25,388 nt of DNA from Limnoraphis robusta CS-951 (GTDB lineage: Bacteria; Cyanobacteriota; Cyanobacteriia; Cyanobacteriales; Microcoleaceae), in the NCBI RefSeq assembly GCF_000972705.2, contig NZ_LATL02000122.1:1-25388 (forward strand). Direction: 5' to 3'. Both the position numbers and the translations under genes were made by a program. Numbering within the stretch: position 1 is the first letter of the stretch; every line of letters begins with the position of its first letter. Below are positions 16,551-25,388 of this stretch, piece after piece. The notes below the pieces were generated by a model, which worked only from the letters and a program-made list of their open reading frames with translations, did no database searches and was not told the DNA's origin.

Positions 16551-17762
16551 TTAAGATTGACTCGGTGTTAAAAGAATAAGCTGTCGCGATCGCAGTGAAC
16601 GAACCCCTTCTAAATCGAGTTGGACTTGAGATAATATCTCTTTGACGGTTTGTTTAGTTTCAGAGGGTTCCGTCACCTCACAAGCTTGCATAAACTCAAA
16701 CTCCTCAGCCGACAATTTTACCAGTTGGTAGTCATAATCAAATAAAGTTTGATTCGGCCAGCCATTAAGACAGGGACTCAATTGAGGAATTGCGGCGAGT
16801 AAAATCTGATCATTTGACCAGTTAGAACGAGCTAGGGGAGGACGAGCGAGGAAGAATTCATAATGAGTAATTTGCGGATCAAGCAATTCAATTAAACGGT
16901 AACGTTCGCGATCGCTAAGTCCTTTGACTCGTTCCATTAATTCGGGCGATTTTCCGAATAAACGTTCAATCTGCCAATAACCGCGATTAGAAAATCCGAC
17001 AAATTCTAACCCCGAAGCATCAATTAATTCAAACAACGTCTCAATATTGTAGTCAATTTCTTGGGGATGAACGTACATATCGGCAAAACATTCATCCCGT
17101 TGATTTTCTAACGCCCAACGTTGAGCTTCATACTGAACTAAACGGTTATCTTGGGGGAGAGCTTCAAAAATCTCACGACCGATTTTAACCCCTTCTGGGT
17201 AGTTGTTCCGACGTTCACCTTGGATCAGGGCGATCGCTTGCTGCATCAGACGAATTTCCCAGCGTCCCAACTCAGCATAGACAAAAATGTGCATTAAGCC
17301 ACCGGGAGCCAACTTCAAGGCGAGGGTTTGGAGTCCACGCACCGGATCGCTTAAATGATGCAACACTCCCACACAGTTAATTAAATCAAATTGACCCGTG
17401 AGTTGACCAACATCATATAAACTGAGACAGCGAAACTCAGGAACCGGAGTTCCCGGCGTAGAGATACCGGAGCGTTGAGTTCGTTCCTTAGCGACTCGGA
17501 TCGCCCCTTCACTGAGATCGATCCCAATGACAGAAGCTTGGGGGTTAAGCTGAATCAAATATTCTGTACTCGAACCCGTCCCACAGCCTGCATCTAGAAT
17601 GCGAATCTTTTCTTTGGGGGGAGTGCGACCCGTACAAAAATTATAAGCCGCTTGCCAACACCAACGCCAGTTATATCCCGGTGGGGGTTCATCGAGTAAG
17701 GGATCAGGTGGGAAAGGGTAAGTATCGTAAAGTCGTTGAACCGCAGTGCTAATCTCTTCCAT
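16551..17762 (-). CDS. Class I SAM-dependent methyltransferase
   Basis: The protein has 403 residues. The Rossmann methyltransferase domain spans about 40-165: motif I ILDAGCGTGSS (54-64), motif II acidic residue in VIGIDLSEGAI, a later LYDVGQLTGQFDLINCVGVLHHL, and the post-motif helix KLAPGGLMHIFVY. A short N-terminal part reads VQRLYDTYPFPPDP, seen in a group of cyanobacterial and proteobacterial methyltransferases. The C-terminal 200 residues (YVHPQEIDYNIETLFELIDASG onward) form an extra helical domain likely to choose the substrate. The substrate is not known. Its ATG lies 40 bases from the right end of the tnpB element, so the native promoter may have been displaced, or transcripts from the element may read into it. 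Three HIP1 octamers lie inside, suggesting long residence. Confidence 0.8.
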   Translation of the reverse strand: MEEISTAVQRLYDTYPFPPDPLLDEPPPGYNWRWCWQAAYNFCTGRTPPKEKIRILDAGCGTGSSTEYLIQLNPQASVIGIDLSEGAIRVAKERTQRSGISTPGTPVPEFRCLSLYDVGQLTGQFDLINCVGVLHHLSDPVRGLQTLALKLAPGGLMHIFVYAELGRWEIRLMQQAIALIQGERRNNYPEGVKIGREIFEALPQDNRLVQYEAQRWALENQRDECFADMYVHPQEIDYNIETLFELIDASGLEFVGFSNRGYWQIERLFGKSPELMERVKGLSDRERYRLIELLDPQITHYEFFLARPPLARSNWSNDQILLAAIPQLSPCLNGWPNQTLFDYDYQLVKLSAEEFEFMQACEVTEPSETKQTVKEILSQVQLDLEGVRSLRSRQLILLTPSQS

Positions 17763-17801
17763 AATTTACCCTCGTTGTGGCTGTCTGCTGAGATTGATCT
17801 C

Positions 17802-17848
17802 TTGACCTCCGACCGCACGCCAACACATTCGTTTTTGGCGCGGGATTC
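17802..17848 (-). mobile_element. Right end of the tnpB-bearing IS200/IS605-type element
   Basis: Read on the minus strand, ten bases after the tnpB stop comes GAAT (17845-17848), then a hairpin from CCGCGCC and GGCGTGCGG with one G-T pair and a large loop. TCAA (17802-17805) follows nine bases later. GAAT plus TCAA is the same right-end pair as in the two flanking copies, but the stem sequence is different. The omega RNA of this copy must overlap the 3' end of tnpB, and the guide would be the bases running from 17801 towards the methyltransferase. Confidence 0.6.
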
Positions 17849-17858
17849 CCAAACATCA

Positions 17859-19052
17859 CTATTTGGGTTTCTGCTTCTTTCCCTTCAAAGAAGAGTTTTT
17901 CGCTCCTGGCTTAACAGATTTACTCTGTTCGGCTCTTACGGTCGCTCCACAGACTAAAACGGCGAGTCCCGCCGCCAAAATGTTAATTGAAGCGTTGTGA
18001 TCACGGTCGTGGTGAGAGTTACACTTAGGACAATCCCATTCTCGGATCTTCAACGGCAACTTTTCTACAACGTATCCACAATTCGAGCATCGCTTTGAAC
18101 TGGGAAACCAACGGTCTATCTTGATTAATTCTCTTCCGTACCACTCGGCTTTGTAAGTGAGTTGTCGGATGAGTTCTCCCCAGTTCGCATCGCTGATTGC
18201 TCTGGCTAACTTGTGATTCTTGACCATGTTCTTTACCGCTAAATCCTCAACGACTATCGTTTGATTTTCACTTGGGAGTTGAGTTGTTAGCTTGTGGGTA
18301 TGGTCACGACGAGCATCGGCAATTTTTGCACTTATTCGAGCTACTTTAACTCTGACTTTCTCTCTATTCAGAGAGCCTTGGATTTTCCGGCTTAAAGACT
18401 TTTGAGCGAGTCGGAGTTTTTTGTAAAGCCTATCAAAATGCTTGGGGTTAGAAACCTTGACTCCATCGGACGTAGTGAACAGACTGGTGATTCCAAGATC
18501 TATTCCCACTTTTTTATCGACTGGTTTCAGTTTATGGTCTGTTGGGTCGTTTATCCTTAGAGACACAAACCATCTCCCACTCGGCTCTAGTTTAACCGTG
18601 ATAGTAGAAGGACTGCATCCCTTTGGTAGTTGACGACTCCATCGAATCGGCAAAGGTTCAAAGCACTTGGCAATGTAGACTTTGCCATTTCTCCACTTAA
18701 ATGCAGCTTTACTAAATTCGGCACTTCCACCTAAGCGTTTTTTCTTAAAGTTCGGGTATTTAGCCCGACCCGCAAAGAAATTAGTAAACGCAGTTTGTAA
18801 GTGCCTTAAACTCTGCTGAAGTGGAACACTGCTGACCTCGTTTAAAAAATCTAATTCTTCCTCTTTTTTCCACTCGGTTAGCATTGATGAGGTTTGAGAA
18901 TACCCTACTCGTTCAAAACGTTCATACCACGCCTCGGTTCGCGCGGAGAGTGCTTTGTTGTACACCAGGCGGACGCATCCCAATGTTCTCCTCAATAGGT
19001 TTTCCTGTTCTGGAGTTGGGTAGAACCTAAATTTGAGATCTTTCTCAGTCAT
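17859..19052 (-). CDS. tnpB: TnpB, RNA-guided nuclease of IS200/IS605 elements
   Basis: The protein has 397 residues, full length. TnpB is an omega-RNA-guided DNA nuclease, the ancestor of Cas12, that favours retention of its element. The N-terminal signature KFRFYPTPEQENLLRRTLGCVRLVYNKAL is present. The RuvC catalytic set is complete: D185 (GIDLGI), E269 (VVEDLAVKNM) and D351 (DRDHNASINI). The zinc finger has C322, C325, C341 and C344. The tail (VCGATVRAEQSKSVKPGAKNS) is the common cyanobacterial ending. No tnpA transposase is next to it, so movement would need a transposase supplied from elsewhere. ATG 19052 is preceded by a dyad (19055-19081) that includes the AAGG in front of the start, which could limit translation. 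No HIP1 octamers lie in the gene, and it is inserted between apcE and the methyltransferase. Confidence 0.9.
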   Translation of the reverse strand: MTEKDLKFRFYPTPEQENLLRRTLGCVRLVYNKALSARTEAWYERFERVGYSQTSSMLTEWKKEEELDFLNEVSSVPLQQSLRHLQTAFTNFFAGRAKYPNFKKKRLGGSAEFSKAAFKWRNGKVYIAKCFEPLPIRWSRQLPKGCSPSTITVKLEPSGRWFVSLRINDPTDHKLKPVDKKVGIDLGITSLFTTSDGVKVSNPKHFDRLYKKLRLAQKSLSRKIQGSLNREKVRVKVARISAKIADARRDHTHKLTTQLPSENQTIVVEDLAVKNMVKNHKLARAISDANWGELIRQLTYKAEWYGRELIKIDRWFPSSKRCSNCGYVVEKLPLKIREWDCPKCNSHHDRDHNASINILAAGLAVLVCGATVRAEQSKSVKPGAKNSSLKGKKQKPK

Positions 19053-19054
19053 AC

Positions 19055-19138
19055 CTTACAGATTACCACAAAACCTGTAAGTTGTTTGCTTGGTCGCGAT
19101 TCATCCCCGAAGCCAATTGCCTTATGGCGTGGGTCTTC
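19055..19138 (-). other. Hairpins at the left side of the tnpB element, candidate left end
   Basis: On the minus strand an imperfect hairpin GAAG..CCA.GCC-ATAA-GGC...TGG CTTC spans 19138-19109, and a perfect dyad CTTACAG / CTGTAAG spans 19081-19055 immediately before the tnpB start. The first resembles a subterminal hairpin of IS200/IS605 left ends. I cannot fix the exact boundary, since no TTAC lies at the expected distance before it. Confidence 0.4.
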
Positions 19139-22282
<3,144 letters not shown>

Positions 22283-22330
22283 TCAAATATTGGGTTGACT
22301 TAACCGCTAAATTTTAGCGTTAGATGATTT

Positions 22331-22358
22331 TCCCCTATTCAACTGAATGGGGGATTTT
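22331..22358 (+). terminator. Intrinsic terminator of apcE
   Basis: TCCCC T ATTC / AACT loop / GAAT GGGGGA pairs with one bulged T, followed by TTTT. It lies 49 bases after the apcE stop. A preceding dyad, CGCTAAA/TTTAGCG (near 22304-22318), may also help. The stem can serve the converging minus-strand gene only weakly, since no T-run follows on that strand. Confidence 0.75.
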
Positions 22359-22378
22359 ATTAGACTGTTAAAAAGTCT

Positions 22379-23101
22379 TCAAGTTTCCGTTCTCAGAGTC
22401 AAGCTACCCAAAACAAGTTGAGCCAAATCATCAGCTTTTTTCGATTGTTCTGCTGCTAGAGTTCGTAGGGTAAACTCTTGTTCAACAGCATCTCCTATTT
22501 GGTTTTGAAGTTCCTGTGGTGGAACGATAATTTGTAGTTCTAGTAGCCTAGATGGACTAATCCTTTGACGACCTGTTGCACCCGTAACATTTGCTGTTGC
22601 TTGGCGGGTAAAGTGATCAGATCGCAAAGCTCGAAAGAGATAGTATAGATTAATATCTGATTCTAGTTTTTTCCTTAAGACAATAAACTCAGTCGATGCG
22701 ACTGCATTCGTTACATCTTGAGTGACTAATGCAATTTTTTTATTGGCTAAACTAGGCATAATTTTTGCAAACAAAATGTCATTTTTTTGAAAACGGTGTT
22801 TTGTGCTTCCTATATTGCTTCCTTGACTTATTTTAAGTTTCAAGATGTATCCATAAATATCATCCACTTCTCTTAAATCTATGTATTCAAAAGTTTGACC
22901 TGCATAACGACTAGAACGTGGATTTACACTTTTTGATACTACTTCTACAAAACTCCCTAATGATTGCTGTTCAAAATCGCCAATTTGTTCGTGTAAGTAT
23001 TGTGTATATGCTGCACCCACATCAACAGTATCAATACGACTTGCTGACTGTTCAGTGATTGTTAAAATTAAAGGATCTGTCTCAATTAACTGGATACTCA
23101 T
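22379..23101 (-). CDS. Half-size restriction-modification specificity subunit (HsdS-like)
   Basis: The protein has 240 residues, about half of a classical HsdS of 400 or more. It contains one target-recognition domain: LGSFVEVVSKSVNPRSSRYAGQTFEYIDLREVD, then FQKNDILFAKIMPSLANKKIALV and ASTEFIVLR. A closing helix that in the family forms the dimerisation and methylase contact follows (VPPQELQNQIGDAVEQEFTLRTLAAEQSKKADDLAQLVLG). With one such domain the active form is probably a dimer reading a symmetric split site. Its ATG overlaps the stop of the upstream nuclease-methylase gene (ATGA), so the two are translationally coupled. Base composition is AT-rich relative to apcE, and no HIP1 octamers occur, consistent with recent acquisition. 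Confidence 0.85.
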   Translation of the reverse strand: MSIQLIETDPLILTITEQSASRIDTVDVGAAYTQYLHEQIGDFEQQSLGSFVEVVSKSVNPRSSRYAGQTFEYIDLREVDDIYGYILKLKISQGSNIGSTKHRFQKNDILFAKIMPSLANKKIALVTQDVTNAVASTEFIVLRKKLESDINLYYLFRALRSDHFTRQATANVTGATGRQRISPSRLLELQIIVPPQELQNQIGDAVEQEFTLRTLAAEQSKKADDLAQLVLGSLTLRTET

Positions 23102-24864
23102 TGTAAATCTTGTTTGACATTATGATAGGCTGTTGTAATGATAGGTAAATCGTTTAAATCAATCTCTCTATAATACTTTGATGTAATATCATAGCCAACT
23201 CGTTCTGCTTGTGCTAAAAAGCGTTTTTTATGGTCTTTCGGAGTTTTCTTGAGATACAAAATACAAGTTCTCGCGTTAGAACCTCCAAAGGGTTTAAATG
23301 CTCCTACAGGTAAACTAATGCAAGCATGAATATGAGTATTCGCCTTCACAAAGTTGCGAATTTCGATTTCTGAAACTCCACTAGCAACACCATGAGGTAA
23401 AATGACAAGCAATCGACCCGTTTCAGGTTTTAATAGTCGAATAGCTCTTTCTAAGATCAGATAATCTGATCCTTGAGCAGCTTTACCTCGTCCTAGAGCA
23501 TATCTGTTGAGAGAAGCTTCATCTTCATAGGGTATATTGAACGGAGGATTAATCAGAATTACATCAAACTTTACAGTATTGTTCTGCTCAATTTGTGATA
23601 AATCTGTTCTTCGTCCATCTGTATTCTCAAAAACATCTTCCCGGATTGAATCTCCAGTATAAATGTGTTCATAACCATCTCCATGCAAAATCATATTGAT
23701 TCTGCATAAAGTCGCTAGACGTGGATTAATTTCAATTCCCCATAAATTATTCGTGACAAGTTCACTAACTAACTGTTCTTTTTCATCTTGTTCACAATCA
23801 AGAGAGCGAATTTTTTTGCGAACGTCTATAAATGTTCTAATTAAAAAGCCACCGCTTCCACAGGATAGATCGAGAACTTTTTCACCAATTTGAATATCCG
23901 CTATTTCGACCATAAATTCAACCAATTGTCTGGGTGTCAGATATTGACCTAAATCTCCCCGAAGTGTTCCTGTCAGAAACGCCTCATAAACTGAACCTAC
24001 GACATCACCTCCCGCCCCCGCTAAACCCAGTGGGGTTTTGAAGCCATAAAGCCCAAATGGTTCTAATTCACTGACAATTTTTTTTACGGTTTCGTTATTT
24101 CTAATTTGAATTTGAGTCCCAGTCGAAAAAACGTTAAAAGTTTGCTTGGCATCTGCAAACATCTGCTGCAAAGCAGCCAGTGGTCCACTACCCAAGAGCC
24201 ATTGAGAAGTAAAGCGATTTGTTGCCAGACCTTCGGCAGCCCGTTTCTCCTCATTAAATTTACAGGTAAGAATTTTAGTGAGTTCATCGAATGCAGATTC
24301 AGCAATCAGTCCTTCTTTTGCTAGTTCTTTCCGACATTCTCTAAACGCCGTTTCTAAGTCACCTTTATTTTCAATTGTTACTAAAAGTCGTTCAGCAGCT
24401 TGTCGCTTTTCTAACGAAATTGAACTGTTAGAAACTGTAAGCACTAAGCTTTCAAGTTCTTGGGGTTCAGGAACAGCTTCTAAATTACCAATATCATCTT
24501 TATCTAGGTAGTAAACTTCCCAATCTCGCCCATTTGTCAAAATAGCAAGTGGTGTAGGGGGTTCGAGAAGTTGAGCGTAGGAAAGTACCTGATTAACATC
24601 TTCTTCTTTGAGACGATGTTGAATTCGTTTGGTTTCAACGACAAGACCTGGACACTCATTAACATAAACAACAAGATCAGCTTGTTTCTTGAATCGATGT
24701 CCTGATTTTCCAGTTATTGAGACTTTTCTCCTGATTTTATTTCTGTCATAACCCAGCCTCAATAAAAAAGGAATAACAATATTCTCGGCGCAGTCGTCTT
24801 CTGAGTTTAACGAGGGTGCATTGCGAAATATATCATCAAGAATAGCTCGTTTGTTAAGTGTCAC
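23098..24864 (-). CDS. Fused restriction nuclease and N6-adenine DNA methyltransferase
   Basis: The protein has 588 residues. Residues 20-125 are an HsdR-N-like PD-(D/E)XK nuclease domain: D63 (KQADLVVYV), E77-x-K79 (VVETKR), then QxxxY (Q92-Y96), the motif of type I restriction nucleases. Residues 140-275 are helical. Residues 290-580 are an HsdM-type methylase with QYLTPRQLVEFMV (307-319), motif I DLSCGSGGFL (332-341) and motif IV NPPF (439-442), which methylates adenine. There is no DEAD helicase or translocase, so this is not a type I HsdR. The arrangement, one chain for cutting and methylating plus a separate S subunit, recalls type IIB BcgI. Its start is GTG 24864: an in-frame TAA lies two codons upstream and no Met occurs nearby downstream. 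The ribosome site is weak. Confidence 0.85.
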   Translation of the reverse strand: MTLNKRAILDDIFRNAPSLNSEDDCAENIVIPFLLRLGYDRNKIRRKVSITGKSGHRFKKQADLVVYVNECPGLVVETKRIQHRLKEEDVNQVLSYAQLLEPPTPLAILTNGRDWEVYYLDKDDIGNLEAVPEPQELESLVLTVSNSSISLEKRQAAERLLVTIENKGDLETAFRECRKELAKEGLIAESAFDELTKILTCKFNEEKRAAEGLATNRFTSQWLLGSGPLAALQQMFADAKQTFNVFSTGTQIQIRNNETVKKIVSELEPFGLYGFKTPLGLAGAGGDVVGSVYEAFLTGTLRGDLGQYLTPRQLVEFMVEIADIQIGEKVLDLSCGSGGFLIRTFIDVRKKIRSLDCEQDEKEQLVSELVTNNLWGIEINPRLATLCRINMILHGDGYEHIYTGDSIREDVFENTDGRRTDLSQIEQNNTVKFDVILINPPFNIPYEDEASLNRYALGRGKAAQGSDYLILERAIRLLKPETGRLLVILPHGVASGVSEIEIRNFVKANTHIHACISLPVGAFKPFGGSNARTCILYLKKTPKDHKKRFLAQAERVGYDITSKYYREIDLNDLPIITTAYHNVKQDLQ

Positions 24865-24889
24865 AGTTTACTTTAAATGTTTCCAAGAC

Positions 24890-24916
24890 AGAATATACTA
24901 TTCTATCAAAAGATAG
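24890..24916. promoter_or_regulatory. Two dyads upstream of the restriction-modification genes
   Basis: AGAATA-TAC-TATTCT (24890-24904) is a perfect inverted repeat about 26 bases upstream of the GTG start. It overlaps CTATC-AAAA-GATAG (24903-24916), also perfect. They are placed where an operator or promoter for the leftward genes would be. Many restriction systems have controller-protein boxes in this position, but no controller gene is visible here. Confidence 0.4.
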
Positions 24917-25000
24917 GTCCCTTCTTTCCCATCAACATTAAAATATGCTAACATCAAAAAATAAGGTGTGAGGAGTCGTTACACAATCTCCTGTGAAGTT

Positions 25001-25021
25001 AACAGATAAGTATCTGTTTTT
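25001..25021 (+). terminator. Terminator-like hairpin in the leader of the small membrane protein
   Basis: AACAGATA-AG-TATCTGTT followed by TTT is a perfect eight-base dyad 45 bases before the start at 25067. The stem is AT-rich and the T-run short, so it may be an attenuator or an mRNA structure rather than a strong terminator. Confidence 0.4.
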
Positions 25022-25066
25022 CAACCCAAAGTTAAATTTTGATGTTTGTGACAGAGGTGAGTTTCT

Positions 25067-25168
25067 ATGGCAAAATCTCAATTCCCTTTTGCTAACCGAT
25101 TACTTCCCTGGTCTATTGTGATTGGTGTTCTATTGCTTTACTGGTTGGGAGTCAACCTCATGATTTGA
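25067..25168 (+). CDS. 33-residue single-helix membrane protein ending at the IS junction
   Basis: ATG 25067 is preceded by GAGGTGA (25054-25060) at six bases, a good ribosome site. The product has a short polar N-terminus (MAKSQFPFANRLLP) and one membrane helix (WSIVIGVLLLYWLGVNLM). Length and shape resemble the small subunits of photosynthetic or respiratory complexes, but I do not recognise it as a named one such as PetG, PetN, PsbM, PsaM or PsbY. The TGA stop (25166-25168) is inside the IS right end. If the target was TTAC, the original ending was Met-Met-TAA, so the insertion changed only the last residue and the stop. If the target was different, the native protein may have been longer. 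Confidence 0.6.
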   Translation: MAKSQFPFANRLLPWSIVIGVLLLYWLGVNLMI

Positions 25169-25388
25169 CATACTCCCCATTTCTAAAGAAAGGGGATTCT
25201 CCAAGCCTCACGGCTTTGGATTACTGATTCATTGACAACCCTTACAGCCAACTGGTTTCCCAATCAACTCCAGAGGGGTGAGTCTCCCCAGTCGTTCATC
25301 TCATTTCAGAGATAGTTTCGGTATGCCCTACCGTACTTGAGAAAAAAATGCTTGATTCTCTGTACTTGGTGCTTTAAGGTTTTATATG
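25165..25388 (-). mobile_element. Right end of the IS608-like element with omega-RNA-like sequence, copy 2
   Basis: This is the inverted repeat of 122-345. On the minus strand it ends GAAT, bulged-T hairpin, ten bases, TCAA (25168-25165). The body runs off the window to the right. It differs from copy 1 at scattered positions, mostly in one hairpin where the differences keep base pairing. It contains no reading frame of useful length. The 3' flank that would act as guide begins ATCATGAGG on the minus strand, inside the small membrane protein gene. Confidence 0.75.

Noticed and set aside
23098..24864. Classical type I HsdM or HsdR
   Set aside because: The chain has both nuclease and methylase motifs but no helicase motifs, so neither label alone fits.

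Overview
The window is cyanobacterial. It carries apcE (the phycobilisome core-membrane linker), a CYP38/TLP40-type lumenal cyclophilin, the efp-accB pair usual in cyanobacteria, ten HIP1 octamers (GCGATCGC), short tandem heptamer repeats, and large signalling NTPases of the vMAP/AAA_35 kind that are common in filamentous species. I infer a filamentous, Oscillatoriales-like host. I cannot name the species.

Layout. Positions 1-345 hold the right end of an IS200/IS605-type element with IS608-like signals. It has removed the start of an ABC transporter ATPase gene (306-1073). Next comes a 1206-residue permease fused to a peptidase-M1-like domain whose zinc site is lost (1073-4693). Small membrane proteins (4698-5730, minus), a structured terminator-bearing intergenic spot (about 5200-5265) and an HD-domain protein (5798-6742, minus) follow. 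From a roughly 350-base divergent promoter region starts a two-gene unit: vMAP-TIR-AAA_35 (7095-9023) and AAA_35 with four GAF domains (9082-12570). This pair is the best candidate for an uncharacterised signalling or defence system here. A housekeeping stretch follows: a small anchored protein, the cyclophilin, efp, accB, a GerMN-domain protein and a SAM methyltransferase (12590-17762).

The right-hand third is more mobile. A tnpB without tnpA (17859-19052, minus) has an intact RuvC site and lies directly upstream of the methyltransferase. apcE (19529-22282) follows a long leader. Behind its terminator sits a restriction-modification pair on the minus strand: a polypeptide with both a PD-(D/E)XK nuclease and an N6-adenine methylase, and a half-size specificity subunit with one recognition domain. 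A 33-residue membrane protein (25067-25168) ends exactly at a second, inverted copy of the same IS right end that opens the window.

Both IS ends carry GAAT + hairpin with a bulged T + TCAA. Both also share an upstream hairpin whose sequence differs between copies by paired, compensating changes. That is direct evidence for a conserved RNA fold, probably the omega RNA of a TnpB system. Filling in the TTAC target predicted from IS608 rules repairs the reading frame at both insertion points.
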